This document shows, piece by piece, positions 1 through 5,040 of a DNA stretch of 5,040 nt. Position numbers and translations under genes: made by a program. The notes beneath the pieces were generated by a model, which was not told where the DNA came from, ran no database searches, and saw only the letters and a program-made list of their open reading frames with translations. The stretch's first letter is position 1. The number at the start of each line of letters is the position of its first letter. This stretch comes from Kiritimatiellia bacterium (GTDB lineage Bacteria; Verrucomicrobiota; Kiritimatiellia; RFP12; UBA1067), in NCBI GenBank assembly GCA_017936245.1, contig JAGBFY010000323.1:1-5040 (forward strand), in the 5' to 3' direction.

Positions 1-393
1 GGCGGCGGTCAGCTTCTCAACTGGGGTCCCCACATCATCGATCACTCCCTGCGTTTCTGCGGCGGCGACTACACCAATCTGTACTCATCCATCAAACATG
101 TGGCAGCAGCCGGCGACTGTGAAGACCACATCAAAATTGTCTTCACCGGTATCAACGGCCGGATCGTGGACATGGAAATTTCCGGCGGCGTGGCTCTTCC
201 CACTCCGGAATATATGATCTACGGCTCTAAAGGTGCACTGATTTCGGAAGGAAATCACTTCCATCTGCGCTATCTGGATCCTTCCGTAACTCTTTCCAAA
301 GTGGAAGCCGATCCTGCAACACCCGGAACAGGTGCAAGCTTCGGCATCAGACGGCGACGGCGGGATTTGCCTTTGCGGGTTGAGAAAAGATAG
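1..393 (+). CDS. Gfo/Idh/MocA-family oxidoreductase, C-terminal fragment (5' off window, 3' end lost)
   Basis: The frame is open from base 1, so the ATG at 100 is internal and the true start lies outside the window. The 130 visible residues open with GGGQLLNWGPHIIDH, the motif that begins the C-terminal alpha/beta substrate domain of Gfo/Idh/MocA NAD(P)-dependent sugar oxidoreductases; the His and Asp of GPHIID are typical of the active-site region. Further family features are the AAAGDCEDH stretch, an ING..VDMEISGG strand pair and YGSKGAL. Homology holds to about DPATPGTGASFG (base 345). The remaining 16 residues, beginning IRRRRRDLP, are Arg-rich and do not look like the family; they are read from the antisense of the neighbouring gene. 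The usual last 60-80 residues are missing, so the product is probably not functional unless the break is an assembly error. The family call is firm; the sugar substrate cannot be told. Confidence 0.8.
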   Translation, partial: GGGQLLNWGPHIIDHSLRFCGGDYTNLYSSIKHVAAAGDCEDHIKIVFTGINGRIVDMEISGGVALPTPEYMIYGSKGALISEGNHFHLRYLDPSVTLSKVEADPATPGTGASFGIRRRRRDLPLRVEKR

Positions 394-959
394 ACGTGTT
401 CAACCGGCCCCAACACGCCGGACTTCAGCAATGCGACAGTCTGCCTGTCGCACTTGTACGCATTGTACTGCGTTCCCATCTGCGTGACGACACCGGCCTC
501 CTTCGCGGTCTGACGGAGGAATGCCGCTTCCTGCATGGTCTTGGCCATCGGCTTCTCCAGGAACACATGCTTGCCGCGCTTCATCGCCGCCGTAGCCATG
601 GCGACATGGTGGTGATCCGGCGCACCCACCAGCACGGAATCAACCTTATCCCCTTCCGCCTCATACATCTCACGCCAATCGCGGTAGAATCTGGCCTTGG
701 GGAATTTGGCTTTCGCCTGCACGAGGTATTTCGAATCCACATCGCAGAAAGCCGCCATCTCGATCATCTTGTGTGTGCAGATCGCATTGATGTCCGCCCA
801 GGCGCGGTTGCCGCAACCAATGGACATATGGCGAAGAAGCCCGTTAGGGCTGCGCACTGACGTTATCGCCGGAAAACCGCCAAATTTCGTTCTGCAGCCC
901 GCCGCCGCAAAGGCAGCACCCAATCCAATGAAACCTCTTCTGTTGATTTTATTTGCCAT
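270..959 (-). CDS. Exported Gfo/Idh/MocA-family oxidoreductase, N-terminal half, truncated
   Basis: This is the N-terminal Rossmann half of an NAD(P)-dependent Gfo/Idh/MocA dehydrogenase, probably acting on a sugar or sugar derivative. The leader has a twin-arginine motif (NRRGFIG, Arg7-Arg8) and a lipobox-like AAAGC with Cys22, so Tat export and possibly lipidation are predicted. The dinucleotide-binding segment follows at about residues 44-75 (SIGCGNRAWADI, then FCDVD). APDHHH lies near 113-118 and the family's catalytic-lysine motif EKP at 135-137. After about residue 199 (VYLFSTRKGKS) the sequence turns into RRRR and unrelated residues, which are antisense to the plus-strand oxidoreductase. 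The roughly 200-residue C-terminal domain is absent, so 229 residues compare with about 400-450 for Tat-type members. The start is supported by AAGGAG (967-972) 7 nt upstream of the ATG. It lies 62 bp downstream of the ceramidase-like gene and is co-directional. It differs in sequence type from the plus-strand fragment, so the two are not halves of one gene. Confidence 0.85.
   Translation of the reverse strand: MANKINRRGFIGLGAAFAAAGCRTKFGGFPAITSVRSPNGLLRHMSIGCGNRAWADINAICTHKMIEMAAFCDVDSKYLVQAKAKFPKARFYRDWREMYEAEGDKVDSVLVGAPDHHHVAMATAAMKRGKHVFLEKPMAKTMQEAAFLRQTAKEAGVVTQMGTQYNAYKCDRQTVALLKSGVLGPVEHVYLFSTRKGKSRRRRLMPKLAPVPGVAGSASTLERVTEGSR
346..365. other. Junction between two convergent, 3'-truncated oxidoreductase genes
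   Basis: Plus-strand oxidoreductase homology stops at about base 345, and minus-strand homology of a different oxidoreductase stops at about 350-365. Between them lies a GC-rich, near-repetitive run (cggcgacggcgg, 352-363). Each reading frame then runs into the antisense of the other gene: the plus frame stops at 393 and the minus frame at 270. One deletion spanning the 3' ends of two convergent genes would produce this layout without an inversion. A chimeric assembly join would look the same. Confidence 0.6.
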
Positions 960-981
960 ACCTCGACTCCTTTTTATTAAG

Positions 982-1014
982 TTGCAAATTTCTTGTTCAA
1001 AAACGAATTTGCAA
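982..1014. repeat. Perfect 9-bp inverted repeat between ceramidase-like and oxidoreductase genes
   Basis: TTGCAAATT (982-990) and AATTTGCAA (1006-1014) are exact reverse complements with a 15-nt spacer. They fill much of the 62-bp gap between the ceramidase-like stop and the oxidoreductase ATG. In minus-strand RNA the hairpin would sit just upstream of the AAGGAG site. No T-run follows on either strand, so it is not a standard intrinsic terminator. Each arm also contains the self-complementary hexamer TTGCAA, so two operator half-sites or a paired operator are possible. The function is inferred only. Confidence 0.5.
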
Positions 1015-1021
1015 AGTTCAA

Positions 1022-2422
1022 TCAGCGTTCTATCAGCCTGTTCAGCTGCCTGAGATGCTCCTCCGTGATTGTTTTCTCGAGACCCTCACAGAAAAGCGAA
1101 CCCTGCGTTTCGTATCCGGTCTCCTTGAACGCCTCGTCAACCGGAAGATATCCAAAGTTGCCGTTAACAATACAAGCCGGGATTGTCATGGCAAATGGAG
1201 ACTTGCCCTTCATTGAAATGCCGTATCCGGTGAAAGGTTCACCCGGGAAACCCACGAATGCCAGCGTGCCGCCGATCGTAACGGCCGAAAGCGGGAATTC
1301 AAAATAATCCGGCCCGTTCGCGAGATACTCGATTCTGCGGGCATTGGCGGCATTCGTGGTACGCTGCATTCCAACGCCGGGCACCTCGCTATGTCTGCCG
1401 GCACGGACAAGATCCATGATCCGCTTGGCTTCCGGAAGCTCTTCCGGCTTGCCGCGATTGGTCTTCACCTTCGCGGAGACAATCCCGAAATTGACCTTTC
1501 CGGCCTCGACAGGACGGCACACATCCCACAAGCCGATGACAGAACCGGCTATCACGCGCCCCATGTGGATATGCGCTCTCTTGCTCTTCTTGCCGGGAAC
1601 GATGCGGGTGGGATCGGTGCAGATGTGATTGGAGTCGCCCTGCGCACCATTGATCAGCACGCACTTGACTCCATCAAGAACGCGCTCAACCGTCTCACGG
1701 ACAACACGTGGCCAATCAGCGGAGATCTTGCAACCGCCAATCGTATCCGGATGGCACTGAAAGTTCACGATTGCGACCGAATCCTTGCCCGGACGGTCGA
1801 CACGCATGAGCTGAACCTGTTCATCAGGTTTGCTCATCGGCGCAACGATATCGGGATTACCAACACCGGGATTTGTCTTGCATGTACCGTCCTTCATCCG
1901 GTAGCGGCGGATGAAGGATATACCCTTTGCCTCGCCACGGGCATACGACAGCTTGGCGGGAGAGAGATCGGCAAGCGCGAGCTTCACTGCAGAGGCAAGT
2001 CTTCCTGTGAGAGACTTCTCATAGATGCTGGCGCGGTCGAAGTTGTCGAACCTCTGCCCATACGTACTGGCTCCCACCATCGGTCCGGTGTGAGTGTGCG
2101 TACATGCTATGAACACGGCCTGCGGATCAAGGCCCGTCTCAGCAGCCACACCTTTGCGGTAGAGGTCAAAGTAGGCGCGCAGGTTTATTATGTCACAGGA
2201 AATCACCACCGCCTTATTCGTGCCATCGGAAAACGCAATGGCTATCGCGTCCAGAGGATCGAGAACTCCGTCAGAGACGCGACGCTCGGAATAGCCGGAA
2301 AGCTCCGTGCCGAGCGGCGGCGTTATGTCCATACGGCCAAAACCCACACTGAATTCTGCGTGGGCAACAGAAAGAAAACCTGCCGCAATTGCAAACCCTG
2401 CGGTTTTTACCATTGACCTCAT
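1022..2422 (-). CDS. Neutral/alkaline ceramidase-like hydrolase, exported, N-terminal domain only
   Basis: This belongs to the neutral/alkaline non-lysosomal ceramidase N-terminal domain family of Zn-dependent amidases that cleave the N-acyl bond of ceramide. A Sec signal peptide is visible: basic start, hydrophobic core at about 7-20, likely cleavage after AHA at residue 22. The mature protein begins with a typical VGFGRMDITPP strand. Residues matching the Pseudomonas ceramidase active site by motif are His109/His111 in THTHTGP, His224 in FQCHP, Ser264 in GDSN (nucleophile position), Glu395 in FPGE, and Tyr425 (FGYLP) or Tyr437 (GYE). SADWP at 234-238 also fits. At 466 residues it lacks the C-terminal Ig-like domain of full ceramidases, which are about 640-670 residues. 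Short forms are common in PVC bacteria, where the substrate is mostly unknown, so ceramide activity is not assured. The gene starts 47 bp after the GH20-like gene stops, suggesting co-transcription. Confidence 0.88.
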   Translation of the reverse strand: MRSMVKTAGFAIAAGFLSVAHAEFSVGFGRMDITPPLGTELSGYSERRVSDGVLDPLDAIAIAFSDGTNKAVVISCDIINLRAYFDLYRKGVAAETGLDPQAVFIACTHTHTGPMVGASTYGQRFDNFDRASIYEKSLTGRLASAVKLALADLSPAKLSYARGEAKGISFIRRYRMKDGTCKTNPGVGNPDIVAPMSKPDEQVQLMRVDRPGKDSVAIVNFQCHPDTIGGCKISADWPRVVRETVERVLDGVKCVLINGAQGDSNHICTDPTRIVPGKKSKRAHIHMGRVIAGSVIGLWDVCRPVEAGKVNFGIVSAKVKTNRGKPEELPEAKRIMDLVRAGRHSEVPGVGMQRTTNAANARRIEYLANGPDYFEFPLSAVTIGGTLAFVGFPGEPFTGYGISMKGKSPFAMTIPACIVNGNFGYLPVDEAFKETGYETQGSLFCEGLEKTITEEHLRQLNRLIER

Positions 2423-2430
2423 CTTTCAAA

Positions 2431-2436
2431 CTCCTT
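2431..2436 (-). promoter_or_regulatory. Shine-Dalgarno site of the ceramidase-like gene
   Basis: AAGGAG on the minus strand lies 8 nt before the ATG at 2422. This favours Met1 over the in-frame Met4 (ATG at 2413), which would be 17 nt away. The same kind of site precedes the other starts: AAGGAG at 967-972 for the oxidoreductase and AAAAGGA at 3591-3597 for the GH20-like gene. Confidence 0.75.
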
Positions 2437-2469
2437 ATCTTAATTGAGAAACAACCGTGTTCAGGCGCT

Positions 2470-3582
2470 TCACCGCTCAATGTAGGGTCCAGGTTCTGCG
2501 ATCTTGCCTTCAAGGGCGTCTGCGAAGAGATTTACGCCCTCAAGGTTGATGTTTGTGTTCTTCTCGTTGTTGCACGATGCCCACGGCGCCATCATGAAGC
2601 CGAGAAGACGCTTGTCGGAGATGACCTCGCGTCCGAGCTTTACGAGCTTGCCGATGACATCGTTCGCGCCAATGTTGGCACGACGGCGCGCGCCGCCAAC
2701 CCAGTTCGTTCCACATGGGATCTGATCGAATCCAGCCTCCTCAAGCTGCCAGAACTCTCTCAGACGCTTGCGGTGCGGCGTCTTGTCCTTGGCGAGATCG
2801 AAGCCACCCAGACATTCATCATAGTACCAGTTGCTCTGCACCACGCTCTTCGGGCAACGCTTGAAGTAGTCCTCGTGGTCCCAGCCGTAGTCGCTCCACA
2901 CCCACGGACGGCATCCGCAGTCCTCGGTGCACTTGATGGTGTAGAGGAAATCGTGCCACCACATCTCACCGGTCCTCATCACAAAGTAGTTGCGGTTTGC
3001 GGAGTATCCGGCTGTCTCCTCGTCGTATCCAAGATGGAAGAAGCGCGGAGTCTGAAACACCTCGGCGACGTCACGGATCACATCCTTGACAACCTCATAG
3101 TACTGCGGAAGCGTAAGCATACGGTGATAGTGCTTCAGCCAGCCGTCATGCGTCGCGGAGAAGTTGAGCTTCGGAATTGCCTCGATCCCCATCTTGCGGA
3201 GACGCACAACCTCGTCACGCAGCTTGTCCGGAGACCAGCTGCCCTTGATGGCGAGTTCCGGATGGCTCGGATAGACCAGACCCTCGCCCACATCAATAAC
3301 AACCATATTGAGCTTGCGTTCAGCCATGCGGTTGATCACGCGGTTCCACAGCTCGTCCTTGTTGCGAAGCTCATAGTCGGGAACATATCGATCCCTTATG
3401 GTAGCCTTCGGCATCACATCATCCGGCAGCCACTCGCACCACATGTTGTGGCCAAGATGCAGAAGCACAGCCTTGATCTTGTCGGTGCCGGTCCATGCAG
3501 GAACCGTCTGCCTGGTTGCGCAGCCTGCCATGCCCGCTGCTGCCGAATATGCGGAAAGCTTAAGAAAATCACGTCTGTTCAT
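2470..3582 (-). CDS. Tat-type lipoprotein with GH20-like TIM-barrel (putative glycoside hydrolase)
   Basis: The 370-residue product starts with a strong twin-arginine leader (NRRDFLKLS) and a lipobox GMAGC with Cys21, so export by Tat and lipid anchoring are likely. The rest reads as one (beta/alpha)8 barrel. Likely strands are NMVVIDV (92-98), EAIPKLNFS (134-142), FFHLGYDEE (181-189), RPWVWSDYGW (225-234), SVVQSNWYYDE (247-256), DQIPCGTNW (286-294) and LLGFMMAPW (326-334). HLGYDEE resembles the GH20 hexosaminidase motif in which an Asp-Glu pair at the end of strand 4 stabilises the 2-acetamido group and protonates the leaving group; here these would be Asp187 and Glu188 or Glu189. Tryptophans at several later strand ends (227, 229, 252, 294, 334) fit a sugar-binding cleft. 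The separate non-catalytic N-terminal domain of classical GH20 enzymes is absent. The GH20-like fold is my inference from motifs; a divergent or inactive carbohydrate-binding barrel is possible. The start is supported by AAAAGGA about 8 nt upstream. Confidence 0.7.
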   Translation of the reverse strand: MNRRDFLKLSAYSAAAGMAGCATRQTVPAWTGTDKIKAVLLHLGHNMWCEWLPDDVMPKATIRDRYVPDYELRNKDELWNRVINRMAERKLNMVVIDVGEGLVYPSHPELAIKGSWSPDKLRDEVVRLRKMGIEAIPKLNFSATHDGWLKHYHRMLTLPQYYEVVKDVIRDVAEVFQTPRFFHLGYDEETAGYSANRNYFVMRTGEMWWHDFLYTIKCTEDCGCRPWVWSDYGWDHEDYFKRCPKSVVQSNWYYDECLGGFDLAKDKTPHRKRLREFWQLEEAGFDQIPCGTNWVGGARRRANIGANDVIGKLVKLGREVISDKRLLGFMMAPWASCNNEKNTNINLEGVNLFADALEGKIAEPGPYIER

Positions 3583-3652
3583 TGTACTGATCCTTTTCTA
3601 TTGTTGTTGCTGGCCTATAAAAACTACCGTAATTGTACCATACAAAAGCCCA
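3583..3652 (-). promoter_or_regulatory. Intergenic leader of the GH20-like gene with a possible weak promoter
   Basis: This AT-rich 70-bp gap is the longest between the minus-strand genes. On the minus strand TACAAT (3632-3637) could be a -10 box, with TCGTCA (3656-3661, in the last codons of the upstream gene) 18 bp before it as a poor -35. An alternative is TTGTAT with a TTTTAT-type -10 nearer the gene. TTGTA-cca-TACAA (3633-3645) is a small inverted repeat overlapping the first -10. No terminator hairpin follows the upstream gene, so read-through is equally possible. The sequence alone cannot decide. Confidence 0.25.
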
Positions 3653-5040
3653 TCATGACGAAAAAGATTGGCTGGACGCCACCTTGTTCACCAGACTTGC
3701 TATGCTGGAGTACGGAACGCCTGAATGTGTGGTCAGCCCGATCTCACAGGTACGGGAATTGCTGTATCCATGCGTTACGCCAGACTTCTCGATCTGCCCG
3801 CGCAGCTTGCGCAGCGCCCAGGCGTTCAATCCGGGATGTGTAAACCCCTTGTCCCCGGCGAACGCGCAGCACCCTATGCCCTCCGGCACGAACACATTCC
3901 TGGAACACGCCTTTGCCACACGGATGACCGAATCAGCAAGCCCCATCTTCCGGGTGGAGCATGTTATGTGGACTGCCACAGGCTCGTCCATCTGCTCTAT
4001 GCGCACCTTATCTAGCACGAACCTTTCGATGAATTCGGCAGGCTCATAAAGTTTCATTCCCTTTATCTTCTCGCGCATCCTGTGGAGACACGGACTCTGA
4101 TCGCACAGGACCGGCCACTTGCCGTTCTCCGAAGCGATCTTCAACGCATCCTCAAGCTCTGCGGTCTTGCGATCCGCAGCTTCTGGCATTCCCTTCGATT
4201 CCCAGATCGTTCCGCAGCAGAGTCGCTCCATCCGTTCAGGGAACACAACCTCATATCCGGCTTTCCCAAGAAGCTCCATCATCTCCTCGACAACAGGCCT
4301 TTCGCCTTTCGCTGCCCCCATGCGTTGGTTGATGCAAGATGGGAAGTACACAACCTTGCCCGAAGCCCTGCTGGAGCCGGACATGGCAGCCTCGCCCCTT
4401 CTGCGCATCGCCTTCATGCTTTCGCATCCAGGGACGGCAGGCGTCCAAAGCGGAACCAGACCGAATGAGAATCTGTGAAGACTCCTGCACACGGAGGCCA
4501 TCAGCCTCTCGCCCAACACCCTCCTGCCAAGTGAAGCAAGATTCAGCATCACGGCCGCGCAGCCGGCCACAAACGGCAGATTGGAGGCGGAAAAAGCAGC
4601 GATGCCACGGTTCAGGATCGGCATTTCCCGGCCACGGATCACATGTATAAGATCACCGGTATTTATGCCTACCGGACACGCAGTCGAACAAAGTCCATCT
4701 CCTGCGCACAGATCGCGTCCGACACGACGGAAATCGCGTTCAAATTCCGCGGCCTTGCGGCGGGCGTCAGCATCCGTAACGCCAAGTTCCTTGAGTCTGG
4801 CGATTTCGCGCTGGACGACAATCCTCTGCCTTGACGAAAGCGCATATCCATGAGCAACGCACTTCGCTTCGCAGAAACCGCATTCAATGCAGCGGTCGAC
4901 TATCGGATCAAGACTCGGCAACGGCTTTATGTTCTGCACGTAGGAATCCGGATCCTCATTGAAGATCACCCCAGGATTGAGGATCCCATCGGGATCGAAC
5001 AGCGCCTTTACGTCCTGCATCAATTCATAGGCGTCGTCAC
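3653..5040 (-). CDS. FAD/Fe-S D-lactate dehydrogenase-type oxidoreductase, C-terminal half (5' end off window)
   Basis: The frame stays open to the right edge. A TTG at 5023 is an internal Leu: the residues before it read DDAYE, and those after it (FDPDGILNPGVI) are the usual end of the FAD-linked oxidase C-terminal domain. 461 residues are visible of an expected 930-950. Numbering from that Leu, a ferredoxin-type domain follows: CxxCxxCxxxC at Cys45/48/51/55, then Cys106, Cys112 and Cys116 before Pro. A moderately hydrophobic linker lies at about 139-170. Two cysteine-rich (CCG) repeats follow: Cys230, Cys269-Cys270-Gly and Cys307/Cys312, then Cys355, Cys385-Cys386-Ala and Cys426. LCCGT, FAGDKGF and GYSNSRTCEIGL match the Dld-II type of respiratory D-lactate dehydrogenase (Shewanella SO_1521-like). 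These oxidise D-lactate or related D-2-hydroxyacids at FAD and pass electrons through Fe-S clusters toward quinone. The domain architecture is firm; the exact hydroxyacid is not. Confidence 0.88.
   Translation of the reverse strand, partial: DDAYELMQDVKALFDPDGILNPGVIFNEDPDSYVQNIKPLPSLDPIVDRCIECGFCEAKCVAHGYALSSRQRIVVQREIARLKELGVTDADARRKAAEFERDFRRVGRDLCAGDGLCSTACPVGINTGDLIHVIRGREMPILNRGIAAFSASNLPFVAGCAAVMLNLASLGRRVLGERLMASVCRSLHRFSFGLVPLWTPAVPGCESMKAMRRRGEAAMSGSSRASGKVVYFPSCINQRMGAAKGERPVVEEMMELLGKAGYEVVFPERMERLCCGTIWESKGMPEAADRKTAELEDALKIASENGKWPVLCDQSPCLHRMREKIKGMKLYEPAEFIERFVLDKVRIEQMDEPVAVHITCSTRKMGLADSVIRVAKACSRNVFVPEGIGCCAFAGDKGFTHPGLNAWALRKLRGQIEKSGVTHGYSNSRTCEIGLTTHSGVPYSSIASLVNKVASSQSFSS

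Noticed and set aside
1..959. The two oxidoreductase fragments as halves of one gene split by an inversion
   Set aside because: The minus fragment is the Tat-leader type, whose domain 2 normally follows a different pattern from the GGGQLLNWGPHIIDH type on the plus strand. They look like two different paralogues, so a deletion between convergent genes or a misassembly fits better.
1391..2416. 341-codon plus-strand open frame antisense to the ceramidase-like gene
   Set aside because: The minus strand encodes the conserved ceramidase-like active-site motifs throughout this interval. The plus translation is His/Arg-rich with no family signature.
2423..2469. Short AACA-accg-TGTT hairpin between the GH20-like and ceramidase-like genes as a terminator
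   Set aside because: The stem is only 4 bp with no T-run on either strand, so it is well within chance.
2389..3843. Very long plus-strand open frame (484 codons) antisense to the GH20-like gene
   Set aside because: It covers the whole GH20-like gene in reverse and both its intergenic flanks. Its translation shows no recognisable domain, while the minus frame has a Tat leader, lipobox, ribosome-binding site and barrel motifs. It is explained by codon bias of the real gene.
5021..5023. TTG as the start codon of the FAD/Fe-S gene
   Set aside because: The frame continues upstream to the window edge with family-like residues (DDAYE), and the sequence after it is the end of the FAD oxidase domain. 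It is an internal leucine codon.

Overview
The window looks like chromosomal DNA from a bacterium of the Planctomycetes-Verrucomicrobia-Chlamydiae (PVC) group. Lentisphaerota/Victivallales or Kiritimatiellota seem most likely. This is inferred from the gene mix: Tat-exported Gfo/Idh/MocA oxidoreductases, a short neutral-ceramidase-like protein, and a Tat-type lipoprotein with a glycosidase-like barrel. GC content is moderate, and the starts have good AAGGAG-type Shine-Dalgarno sites. No rRNA or marker gene is present to confirm the taxon.

Layout. Positions 1-393 (+) carry the C-terminal part of a Gfo/Idh/MocA oxidoreductase. It enters from the left edge and loses homology near 345. Positions 959-270 (-) carry the N-terminal half of a second, different Gfo/Idh/MocA oxidoreductase with a Tat/lipoprotein leader. 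It loses homology near 350-365. The two broken genes face each other tail to tail across a GC-rich junction. Upstream of the second one, all on the minus strand, lie a neutral/alkaline ceramidase-like hydrolase (2422-1022), a Tat-lipoprotein TIM-barrel protein resembling GH20 hexosaminidases (3582-2470), and the C-terminal half of a D-lactate dehydrogenase-type FAD/Fe-S oxidoreductase (5040-3653), which runs off the right edge.

How they may work together. The four minus-strand genes are separated by only 47-70 bp and may be one transcript or a loosely coupled cluster. Three of the four products carry export signals, pointing to handling of an extracytoplasmic glycan or amino-sugar-type substrate: a glycosidase-like barrel, a Zn-dependent amidase-like hydrolase and an NAD(P)-dependent sugar oxidoreductase. 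The FAD/Fe-S enzyme would oxidise a D-2-hydroxyacid such as D-lactate and pass electrons to the respiratory chain; its link to the rest is unproven. The substrate is not readable from the sequence.

No tRNA, rRNA, CRISPR array, insertion sequence or convincing intrinsic terminator was seen. The most notable non-coding signals are the oxidoreductase/oxidoreductase junction and a perfect 9-bp inverted repeat between the ceramidase-like gene and the oxidoreductase.
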